DNA of 33,893 bases, from positions 1-33,893 of the forward strand of contig JADLBW010000009.1 of NCBI GenBank assembly GCA_020847515.1, written 5' to 3'. Position numbers and translations under genes: made by a program. Positions within the stretch are counted from its first letter, which is position 1, and every line of letters starts with the position of its first letter. This stretch comes from Pirellulales bacterium. Its GTDB lineage: Bacteria; Planctomycetota; Planctomycetia; Pirellulales; Lacipirellulaceae. Below are positions 16,146 to 24,300 of this stretch, piece after piece. The notes beneath the pieces were generated by a model that was not told the DNA's origin, did not search any database, and saw only the letters and a program-made list of their open reading frames with translations.

Positions 16146-16151
16146 TATAAT
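16146..16151 (+). promoter_or_regulatory. possible -10 box for the kinase-WD40 gene
   Basis: TATAAT preceded by TG lies 48 bases before the kinase ATG. No -35 box is evident, so this is weak. If real, the kinase has its own promoter as well as any read-through from the sigma gene. Confidence 0.3.
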
Positions 16152-16199
16152 GCCGCCGGCACATCGCCTCCGGCGCGTACCTCCTCTCCCCAGACGCCG

Positions 16200-19100
16200 A
16201 TGTCCTCGCCGCCGCTTTCCGACGCCGAATCAATCTTCTGCCTGGCGGTCGAAATCGCCGACGGCGCCGCCCGAGCCCAGTACCTCGATCGCGCGTGCGG
16301 CGGCAACCAGGCACTCCGCCGCGATCTGCAGCAACTTGTCGACAACCACTTCGACGCCGGACAGTTCCTTGAACGCCCAGCCCCGCCGTCGGCGCCCGCC
16401 CCGCGTCATTACCTCCCCGGCGACCCTATCGGCCGTTACCGCCTGCTGGAGCAAATCGGCGAAGGGGGCATGGGAAACGTCTATCTGGCTGAGCAGCTCG
16501 CTCCGGTTCGACGCAAAGTCGCGCTGAAGATTATCAAGCCCGGCATGGACAGCCGCCAGGTGCTGGCCCGCTTCGAGGCGGAGCGCCAGGCCCTGGCCCT
16601 GATGAACCATCCGAACATCGCCCGGGCCCTCGACGGCGGCGAGACCGACGCCGGCCATCCCTACTTCGTCATGGAACTGGTCCGCGGCCTGCCGATCACC
16701 GACTACTGCGACCAGCGCCGCCTCCCGTTGTCCGAGCGGCTGGGGCTGTTTCTCGACGTCTGCCGAGCCGTGCAGCACGCCCACTTAAACGGGATCATCC
16801 ACCGCGACCTGAAGCCGTCGAACATCATGGTCGCCGAGTGCGACGGCCAGCCGGCGGTGAAAGTCATCGACTTTGGCATCGCCAAGGCGATCGGCCAACA
16901 GCAGCTCACCGAAAAAACGCTGTTTACCGGCCTGGCCCAGGTCGTCGGCACCCCCGCCTACATGAGCCCCGAGCAGGCAGCCCTCAGCGCGGTCGACATC
17001 GACGTCCGCAGTGACGTCTACTCCTTGGGAGTGCTGCTGTACGAGCTGCTTACCGGCGTCGCGCCGTTCGACGCCGACGCCCTCCGCAGCGCCGGCTACG
17101 ACGGCATGCGCCGGATGATCCAGGAGGTCGACCCCCCGCGGCCCAGCGCGCGGCTCAGCACGCTCGCGCCAGCGGCGCTCACCACTCTGTCGGAAAACCT
17201 CCAGCTTGAGCCCGGCATGATCCGCCGGCAGCTCAGCGGCGACCTGGACTGGATCGTGATGAAGGCGCTCGACAAGCAGCGGGCCCGCCGCTACCAATCA
17301 GCAGCCCTCATGGCGGAGGACGTCGCGGCCTTCCTGCGCCACGACCCGGTCGCCGCGCGGCCGCCGACGAAGGCTTACCTGGTGCGGAAGTTCGCTGGCA
17401 AGCACCGTGTGGCCCTGGCGACGGCGAGCGCCGTGGCGGCGGCGCTGGTGGCCGGGACCGCAGTCAGCGCGTGGCAGGCCCGCGAGGCCGTTCGGGCCAA
17501 GCGCCTCGCCGACGCCCATCTCGTTGCCGAACAGCGGGCCCGCGCGGACGCTTCGTCCCGCGCCGCGCGCTTGCGACGCGAGCTCTACGCCGGCGACATG
17601 GCCGACGCCTGGCAGGCCTGGAACGACGGCGAAGCGGATCGCGCTAAAGAGATTCTGAATCGGTACGCGCCGGCGGCGGGCCGTGAAGACCTCCGCGAGT
17701 TCGCCTGGCACTACCTGAGCGCCCATTGCAACTATCAGCCCGCGTTGCTCGGCGAGCACGAGGCGCCGATCCTCGTGGCGGCCCTTTCGCCCTATGGAAA
17801 ACGGCTCGCCTCGGCCGATCGGGCCGGGAACGTCATCGTGTGGGATCTCGCCGGGCGCGAGCGAGTCGCCGCCTGGAACTACTCGCAGCAAGAAGTCACC
17901 ACCGTCGCCTTCTCGCCCGACGGCCGGCTGCTGGCCACCGCCGGGCAGGACCGGACGATTCGGCTGTGGAACGCCGACGACTGGACCGAGCGGGCGGTCC
18001 TTCGCGGCCATGAAAAAACGGTTTGCTCGATCAGTTGGTCGCCCGACGGGACGCGGCTTGCTTCCGGCGCCCGCGACAACTCGATTCGCATTTGGGACAT
18101 AGCCTCGCAGCGCGAGCAGAAGGTGCTCGCCGACAATGACGACGTCGTTCACGTCGTACTGTGGTTGGAAGACGGCTCGCGCCTGGTGGCGGCCGTCGCC
18201 AATACGGTGCGCCAGTGGCGCACCTCTGATTGGAGCCCAACCGGCGAGCTCGCACGGCACGAACAGAGTGTTATCAGCCTCGCCGTTAGCAGCGATGGCC
18301 GTTACCTGGCCTCGGGCGATTATTCGTCCGACGTGCTGATTACGGATCTCAGGATCGAGCAAGTTGCCATGTATGCCGCGTCAATGGACGTGCCTTGGTC
18401 GCTAGCCTTTTCGCGTGACGGACGCTACTTACTGGGCGGCAGGGGTAGCGGCGGACCGAGCGTGTGGCAGGTCCGCGGCGCCGAACATCGCTTGGAGCTA
18501 ATGCGCATCGGCATGGAAGGCGCCGGCAGGCAGCGTGCGGCGCTGCTTGAACCGAGGGGTAAGACTCTCGTGACCGCTTCGGAAACCTCACGGCAAATCC
18601 TGCTGTGGGACGCCGCCGAAATCTTCGGCCAATCGGTCATCTCGTTTCCGGAAGACTGCTATGCCGTCACGCCCGATGAGCAGCAGACTATCGGCGTCGA
18701 CGGGAACACGGTAGTGATCCGCCGCCTGTCTGACGGCCAGGCAGTCGCTACGCTGCGCGAGCATCGTGCGCCCGTCAACGTGACGGCGCTGTCGCCTTCC
18801 GGCCGACTGCTAGCGACTCGTGCAGTTGACGACGAAGTCTTGCTGTGGGATCTGGCTTCGTTTCAATTGCTACGCCGGTTAGTTCTCGCGCCGCCGTCCG
18901 AGGGCGGAGACGCCCCACTAGTTTTTTCGCCGGACGAACGCTTGCTCGGCGGCGCCAGTAACGTCGGCAGACTTCGCCTGTGGAGCGTGCCGGCCGGTGA
19001 AGTTATCCGCGATATTGGCCAGGATGTTGCAAGCGCCGCCCGGATAGCCTTCGCACCGAATAACAGGCTCTTCGCCACGACCGTCGGTGGACATGGCGGC

Positions 19101-19520
19101 GCCCTTTGGCAAGTCGATAGCGGCGCTCGCGTCGGCCGCTTCGGCGACGGGCTTCTAGTTTGGAACTTGTGTTTTGCGCACGACGGCGCCCAGCTCTTTG
19201 GGGCGGCCGACGTCAACGGCGTTCTCGTTTGGCAAGTCCCTTCCGGCCGGGAACTGTTTCGCCTGATCGGTCATCGCGGCGCGCTGCGAAATATCGCAGT
19301 TTCGCCAGACGGCCAAACGCTCGCCACCACCGCTCTGGACAATACCGTCCGCCTGTGGCATCTTCCGACCGGCCGCGCCCTGTTTACGCTGATGCACCAC
19401 ACCGGTCGCCTCGAGTGGCTCCAGTTCGCCTCGCCCCGCAAGCTGCTGGTCGGCGCCCGGCCTGAGCCGAATGCGCCAATCGCCTTCTACGTCTTTAGCG
19501 CCGAAGCCGCCGACCGTTAA
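16200..19520 (+). CDS. membrane-anchored Ser/Thr protein kinase with C-terminal WD40 propeller repeats
   Basis: The protein has 1106 residues. Residues 78 to about 365 form a Hanks-type kinase: glycine loop GEGGMG (87-92), ATP-site lysine K110 in VALKII, catalytic loop HRDLKPSN (201-208, D203), DFG (224-226) and activation-segment end YMSPEQA (254-260). All catalytic residues are kept, so it should be active. A short helical N-terminal region (1-75), including FCLAVEIADGAARAQYL, is typical of planctomycete sigma-linked kinases. After a linker, a hydrophobic span (VALATASAVAAALVAGTAVSA, near 403-424) anchors it in the membrane. The residues beyond about 515 carry WD40 repeats ending in VWDL, RLWN, RIWD, LLWD and RLWH, and would be on the far side of the membrane. 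The gene follows the ECF sigma gene on the same strand, which suggests a sensory role controlling that sigma factor. Signal and targets are unknown. Confidence 0.93.
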   Translation: MSSPPLSDAESIFCLAVEIADGAARAQYLDRACGGNQALRRDLQQLVDNHFDAGQFLERPAPPSAPAPRHYLPGDPIGRYRLLEQIGEGGMGNVYLAEQLAPVRRKVALKIIKPGMDSRQVLARFEAERQALALMNHPNIARALDGGETDAGHPYFVMELVRGLPITDYCDQRRLPLSERLGLFLDVCRAVQHAHLNGIIHRDLKPSNIMVAECDGQPAVKVIDFGIAKAIGQQQLTEKTLFTGLAQVVGTPAYMSPEQAALSAVDIDVRSDVYSLGVLLYELLTGVAPFDADALRSAGYDGMRRMIQEVDPPRPSARLSTLAPAALTTLSENLQLEPGMIRRQLSGDLDWIVMKALDKQRARRYQSAALMAEDVAAFLRHDPVAARPPTKAYLVRKFAGKHRVALATASAVAAALVAGTAVSAWQAREAVRAKRLADAHLVAEQRARADASSRAARLRRELYAGDMADAWQAWNDGEADRAKEILNRYAPAAGREDLREFAWHYLSAHCNYQPALLGEHEAPILVAALSPYGKRLASADRAGNVIVWDLAGRERVAAWNYSQQEVTTVAFSPDGRLLATAGQDRTIRLWNADDWTERAVLRGHEKTVCSISWSPDGTRLASGARDNSIRIWDIASQREQKVLADNDDVVHVVLWLEDGSRLVAAVANTVRQWRTSDWSPTGELARHEQSVISLAVSSDGRYLASGDYSSDVLITDLRIEQVAMYAASMDVPWSLAFSRDGRYLLGGRGSGGPSVWQVRGAEHRLELMRIGMEGAGRQRAALLEPRGKTLVTASETSRQILLWDAAEIFGQSVISFPEDCYAVTPDEQQTIGVDGNTVVIRRLSDGQAVATLREHRAPVNVTALSPSGRLLATRAVDDEVLLWDLASFQLLRRLVLAPPSEGGDAPLVFSPDERLLGGASNVGRLRLWSVPAGEVIRDIGQDVASAARIAFAPNNRLFATTVGGHGGALWQVDSGARVGRFGDGLLVWNLCFAHDGAQLFGAADVNGVLVWQVPSGRELFRLIGHRGALRNIAVSPDGQTLATTALDNTVRLWHLPTGRALFTLMHHTGRLEWLQFASPRKLLVGARPEPNAPIAFYVFSAEAADR

Positions 19521-20009
19521 ATCCAGGTGTCGCTCCGTCAAGCTAATCTCCCGCCCCCACACCATCAAGGGGCACGGGCCAACCCCGTTACCGTGCCGCC
19601 CGCTCAGGTGGCCGCGTCTCTCCGAGACGCGGACGCCGCCGCAAGGGCCGAGCCCCGCCCCAACCGCGTACCTGCAAACCACTTTTCTTGAGAATCACAA
19701 AGAAACCCTGAGCTGCCGCTGGCGCAATTTACGCACTGATCTCTGACGGCGAGCGGACCGCATATAGGGCGCCTGCCGCTCAGTTGCGGGCGGGCACGAT
19801 TCTCAGAGGTTCAGCTTGCGCAGCCCCGACGGCGGTACAGGTTCTCTGCACTCCTAGTGTCGCTGTTGCAGGAGTTCGCCTTATTGACGACGCCGCCTGC
19901 AATTCGAACGCTCAGGACTAACGTCGCCTGCTCAAGAACCGACGCCTATGAGCTGTTGAATTGTCCATGGCATCCACACAGTCAGGAAAAGACCCCAACG
20001 GTGCAACGC
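19521..20009. other. 489-base intergenic region after the kinase, with hairpins
   Basis: GGCACGG and CCGTGCC (19571-19577 and 19591-19597) could form a stem about 50 bases after the kinase stop, a possible terminator. A CCGCGTCTC-TCC-GAGACGCGG hairpin (19612-19632) belongs to a repeat family seen again near 21202. The rest has no recognised element. The frame of the next protein is open back to 19857, but its sequence looks non-coding before about 20000. Confidence 0.5.
19612..19632 (+). repeat. CCGCGTCTC/GAGACGCGG hairpin repeat, copy 1
   Basis: A 9-base perfect stem with a 3-base loop. The same GTGGCCGCGTCTCTCC word recurs at 21198-21213, so this is a dispersed intergenic repeat rather than a gene-specific terminator. 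Confidence 0.65.
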
Positions 20010-20591
20010 ATGGCAGCCGACGCTACAACAATCGATCGAATGTTCGAAACCTCACTTCGCGTTTGGGATAAGGTGCGGCCAGTAAACAAGACCGCGAAAG
20101 AAATCCGCAATCAAATCGCCAAGTATTTCGACGGTCAGCAAATAGGTCTCCTCAAGCATGCAGATCCCAAATTAAAGACGTGCATGCAGGCGGCGCGATC
20201 CTTCCTCGAGTATACGAGGACCTTTACGGCGCCCGGCGTCGGCAGAGTGCGGGATGCGACCTACTTTCTGACTGAATACACAACGGCCAGCGTCGGCCGC
20301 ACTGCGGACAACCGTAAAGCGGTCGAAAAGCTGAGCGAACTGAAAAGGTTTCTCGAAAACATCGCCGAGCTGGCGGCATCGCTGAAGGCGGCAACCAACG
20401 CGATCTTCGCTCTAGTCACGCCGCAAGCCGGCTTGAAGAGCCTTGCACAAACGCTAACGTCAGTAACCACGGCCGCCAACATCGCCGCGCGAGACCATGT
20501 AATCCGGGACTGTGATGCGTCAATTGGGATGGCCGCCAAAATCATTAGCAGCGTTCAACTGGCGATCGATCAAGTTCATGCAATTCCGTAG
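20010..20591 (+). CDS. orphan alpha-helical protein of unknown function
   Basis: I do not recognise this protein. From the ATG at 20010 it has 193 residues; GTG at 20001 is an alternative start, and the upstream open frame to 19857 is Cys- and Pro-rich and probably untranslated. It is predicted almost entirely helical: IDRMFETSLRVWDKVRPVNK, then AARSFLEYTRTF, then a long amphipathic block VEKLSELKRFLENIAELAAS. It ends with Ala/Thr-rich helices (SVTTAANIAARDHVIRDC, MAAKIISSVQLAIDQVHA). There is no signal peptide or membrane span. The layout resembles helical-bundle or NACHT/STAND-associated N-terminal modules, but no motif proves this. The gene is isolated between repeat-rich non-coding stretches and has lower GC at third positions than its neighbours, which suggests acquisition or decay of a longer gene. 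Confidence 0.5.
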   Translation: MAADATTIDRMFETSLRVWDKVRPVNKTAKEIRNQIAKYFDGQQIGLLKHADPKLKTCMQAARSFLEYTRTFTAPGVGRVRDATYFLTEYTTASVGRTADNRKAVEKLSELKRFLENIAELAASLKAATNAIFALVTPQAGLKSLAQTLTSVTTAANIAARDHVIRDCDASIGMAAKIISSVQLAIDQVHAIP

Positions 20592-20773
20592 GGCAAAGCG
20601 CTGCCGAATCCGCCTTCACCCGCTGCCAGAGGAGTCCGTGCGAGGGACGATCGCAGGAAGCGTTCCGCGCCACGTCACCACGGCAGGTACGCAAGACGCG
20701 AATGCGCCGCCCGAGCCGCACGCCGCTAAACACGTAGCAAAACTTTCCTTTCCAGAATCCCGTAATTTCCTGA

Positions 20774-21088
20774 GCCGCCTCCTATCCGCCCTGCCACTTT
20801 CTCCGATATCAGCGCGTCTCCGGCGTTGCCGACGGCATAGTCGACCAGCAGGACCTGGCCTTCTGGCAATCCCAATTCGGCCAGCCGCTGCCTGCTGCAG
20901 CCGCCGACCCAGTCCCCGAACCCGCCGCGCTGCTGCTGGCCGTGCTCGCAGGGGCCGCCTCAGCCAGCCGCCCGTGGCTCAACGCGCGGCTGCCCCGACG
21001 TCGAATTCGCCGTGTGCCACTGGCGCGTCGCCAGTGGGAAGTGCTCGAACAGTTCCGATGCCGTGCGAGATGCCCGCTAATTGTCTGA
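20774..21088 (+). pseudogene. orphan C-terminal dockerin-like plus PEP-CTERM tail (gene remnant)
   Basis: One frame, open between a TGA at 20771 and a TGA at 21086, lacks a start codon and encodes a recognisable protein end. VSGVADGIVDQQDLAFWQSQ followed by FGQ matches the planctomycete dockerin-like pattern (D-x-DG-x-VD-x-x-D-x-x-x-W-x-x-x-FG). It continues to VPEPAALLLAVLAGAASASR, a PEP-CTERM sorting signal (PEP motif, hydrophobic span, arginine cluster). These two modules normally end a large exported protein. Here the main body is missing: upstream there is only non-coding sequence and the unrelated helical ORF. The frame then runs into a CCACTGGC palindromic repeat. I infer a truncated remnant, left by deletion or repeat-mediated rearrangement. 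Confidence 0.65.
21017..21037 (+). repeat. CCACTGGC-n5-GCCAGTGG palindromic repeat, copy 1
   Basis: An 8-base perfect inverted repeat with a 5-base loop. It is identical in arms to the copy at 21139-21159, 101 bases apart from end to start. Confidence 0.8.
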
Positions 21089-21138
21089 ACGCTGCCCTCG
21101 GCGAGCGTACGCTGGGGAGCGACACGTGTACCCGCTGC

Positions 21139-21159
21139 CCACTGGCAAGATGCCAGTGG
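21139..21159 (+). repeat. CCACTGGC-n5-GCCAGTGG palindromic repeat, copy 2
   Basis: Same 8-base arms as the copy at 21017-21037 with a different 5-base loop (AAGAT). It is followed 42 bases later by the second CCGCGTCT palindrome, so different repeat families are clustered here. Confidence 0.8.
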
Positions 21160-21201
21160 CGCCCATCAGTACTTGAGTAGACGTATTCAAAACTTCTGTG
21201 G

Positions 21202-21223
21202 CCGCGTCTCTCCTCAGACGCGG
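21202..21223 (+). repeat. CCGCGTCT/AGACGCGG hairpin repeat, copy 2
   Basis: An 8-base stem with a 6-base loop, preceded by GTGG as in the copy near 19612. It lies about 100 bases before the metallopeptidase start and could affect its leader. Confidence 0.65.
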
Positions 21224-21321
21224 ATGATCCGCTGGAGCCCTCCTTCTCAAGTCGTTAACGCTCAGGCAACCATCCGCCATTGCTTCGACCCGTTCAATAC
21301 TCCGTATACAGGTCTCTTCCC

Positions 21322-24300
21322 ATGCGCCGCCGTTTCCTCTCGCGCCGCCGGAACGCTTCTAACTTTTTCTCCGCCTCCTCCGCCAACCGCCGCGCCCGAC
21401 GCCGGCTTGCGGCTGAGCCGCTGGAGGATCGTCGCCTGATGGCGGCCGACGATCTGCTGGCGGCCGACCGCGCCGCCGGTGGACATGGACGTGCTCACGA
21501 CCACGATTCAGTGTACGCCAGTTACGAATTCCGCGGCTTCGTGGCGGATCGGCTCGTCGAGGACGGCGCTGCCGGGGCGGCCGCTACTCGCGGGCCTGCC
21601 GGGGGGACGCTGGCGGCGGCGACCGGCGATCCGGTCCTCGCGCCCGCTACCCTCGCCGAGTCGCTCAGCCCGCTTTCCAGCATCCCGGTGCTCAACAGCC
21701 TCCCGGGCGCGCCGGTGACGATCTACCTGGACTTCAACGGCCACACCAGCAGCGGCGGCGGCGTAACGCCGGTGTACGACGCCGACGGCGACGCCACCAC
21801 GTTCAGCGACCAGGAGCTGCAGTTCATGGGTGACCTGTGGCGGGTGACGACCGAGGACTTCGCGCCGTTCAACGTCAACGTCACGACGGTCGAGCCCTCG
21901 GTCCTGGCGCCGGGCGTGCCGACGTCGGCCGCCAACGGCAAGGCGCTGCGGCTAGCCATCGGCGGCACGAGCGCCGATGGCTACGCAGGATATGCACAAT
22001 ACAACTCGTTCACGAACTCCGGAGAGAATCTCGCCTGGGTCTACGCGCAGGGTAAGACCGACGCCGTCACCTATGGCGGCATCGCCTCGCACGAGGCCGG
22101 CCATAGCTTCGGATTGCGGCATCTGGAGAAAGTTGGCGATCCCGACTGGCGGGCTCTGATGTACTCGACCCTCTTTAATAATCGCGCCACGTGGACCACG
22201 GGGATTAACGATCAGGGGGTTCTGCAAGACTCCATGGCGGTGATCACCAGCTCGCTCAATGGCATCACCTATCGCGCCGACGACCATGCCGGCAGCGTTG
22301 CCGGGGCCACGCCGCTGACTGCAGCCGGCGCGGGTTTCGTCGGGGCCGGCGTGATCAGCTCCACCAGCGACGCGGACGTGTTTACGATACCGGCCACCGG
22401 GCAGAGCCTGCTTATTACCGTCGAAGGCGACTCGCCCAGCCAAAACCTCGACGCGGTGCTGGAGTTGCTAGACTCCGCGGGCAATGTACTGGCACGGTCC
22501 AACCCAGGCGATTCCGTGAACGCCTCGCTGGTAGCCGATTCGACCGATCCTGTCTATTTCGCCGTCCGGAGCGAAGGCCAATATGGCCATATCGGCCAGT
22601 ACACGATCACGGTCGAAGCGAGCGGCCCGGGCGTAACCGTGACCGCGCCGAAGGGCCCGTTCACCACCAGCGAGTCGGGGCGCAGCACGTCGCAGACGAT
22701 CGTACTCAACGCACGACCGTCGGCCGACGTCGTCTTCAACGTCGCCTCCAGCAATACCAGCGAGGGAGTTCTTTCGGCAGCGAGCGTCGTCTTCACGCCC
22801 GATAACTGGTTCATTCCGCAGACGGTCACTGTGACCGGCGTCGCCGATGGCGTTACGGACGGCGCCGCCGCGTACTCGGTCGTGTTCGCGCCGGCCGAGA
22901 GCGCCGACCCCTCATACCACGGATTCGATCCAGCCGACCTGAACGTCGTGAATCTCGATGACGCTCCCGGGCAAGTTTACTGGCTTCGCGCCGGCCTGTA
23001 CGACGGCGTCGTCGCCGTCCAGCGGTCCACGCTTGCCGGCGAGAACGTCCAAACCGTTCTCGACATCCCCAGCGCCCTGGGAACCTCGCCCACCGGAAGC
23101 TACGGCCCGACCAGGATTGCCATCGATCCGGTCGGCGGCAAGATGTACTGGGGCGACCCGCTTGCGCACGGCGTCTATCGCGCCAACGTGGACGGGTCGT
23201 CGCCGCAATTGCTTGTGACCGGACTGGCAAATCCGACGGGGGTCGCGCTCGACTTGCTCCGCGGGAAGCTTTATTGGGCCGAGCAGACCTCGAAGAAGAT
23301 ACAGCGCTCGAACCTCGATGGCAGCAACGTCGAAGACGTATTTGCCACGGGCCTTAACGTACCAGGCTCCGTCGCCATTGATGAGACGGCCGGCAAGGTC
23401 TATTGGAACGACGTCGGCAATCGCACCTTCAGCCGCGCGAACCTCGACGGCACTGGCGTCGAACTGTTGTATGCCAGCGATGGCGTCGCTAATCCGCTCG
23501 GCACTCCCCAAGGCCTCGCATTACATCCTGCCTCCGGAAAAATATACTTCGGCGTCTTTGAGGCTGGGGGCGCCAAGATATATGGCTCGAATCTCGATGG
23601 CTCGCAAGTGGAAGTGCTTGTCGATTTCAAGGCTGTTGATCCTGCCTTAGCAAATACGAACATCCAGACCATCGCTATCGACCATGCCGGCGGGCGAATC
23701 CTCTGGTCGCAATCGGTTGGCAGACGGGTCTACAGTGCGGACCTGGACGGCGGCAATGTCGCGGTCGTCCATGAAGGCACGGCTGATCTCCGCGGCATCG
23801 CCGTCCTGCCGGCGCTGCCCGGCTTTACCGTGACGCCCACCACTGGCCTGGTGACGACCGAGGCCGGCGGCGCGGCGAACTTTACGGTGGCGCTCAACGC
23901 CCCGCCGACGGTCGACGTCGTCATTACGGTCGCCACGAGCGACGCCAGTGAAGGAACCGTCTCGGCAAGCAGCCTCACGTTCACGCCTGCCAACTGGAAT
24001 ACGCCGCAGACGGTGACCGTCGCCGGCGTTGACGACGCGGTTTACGACCAGGACGTGGCCTACACGATCGTGCTCGGCGCGGCGACCAGCGCCGACGCGG
24101 CCTACAACGGTCTCAACCCGGCCGACGTGTCGGCGGTCAATCGCGACAACGACCCGTCACCGACGAAGTTCTACGTCGTCAACGACGCCACGCAGAACCG
24201 CACCTACGAGTACGGCCCGACCGGCGCCGCCGTAGAGAACTACTTACTCAACAGCGGTAACTCGGCGCCGCGCGGCGCGGCTAGCTCCGCAGCCGGCGAC

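Noticed and set aside
17298-18362. Minus-strand frame of 354 codons
   Set aside because: Antisense to the kinase-WD40 gene and lacking any recognisable domain.
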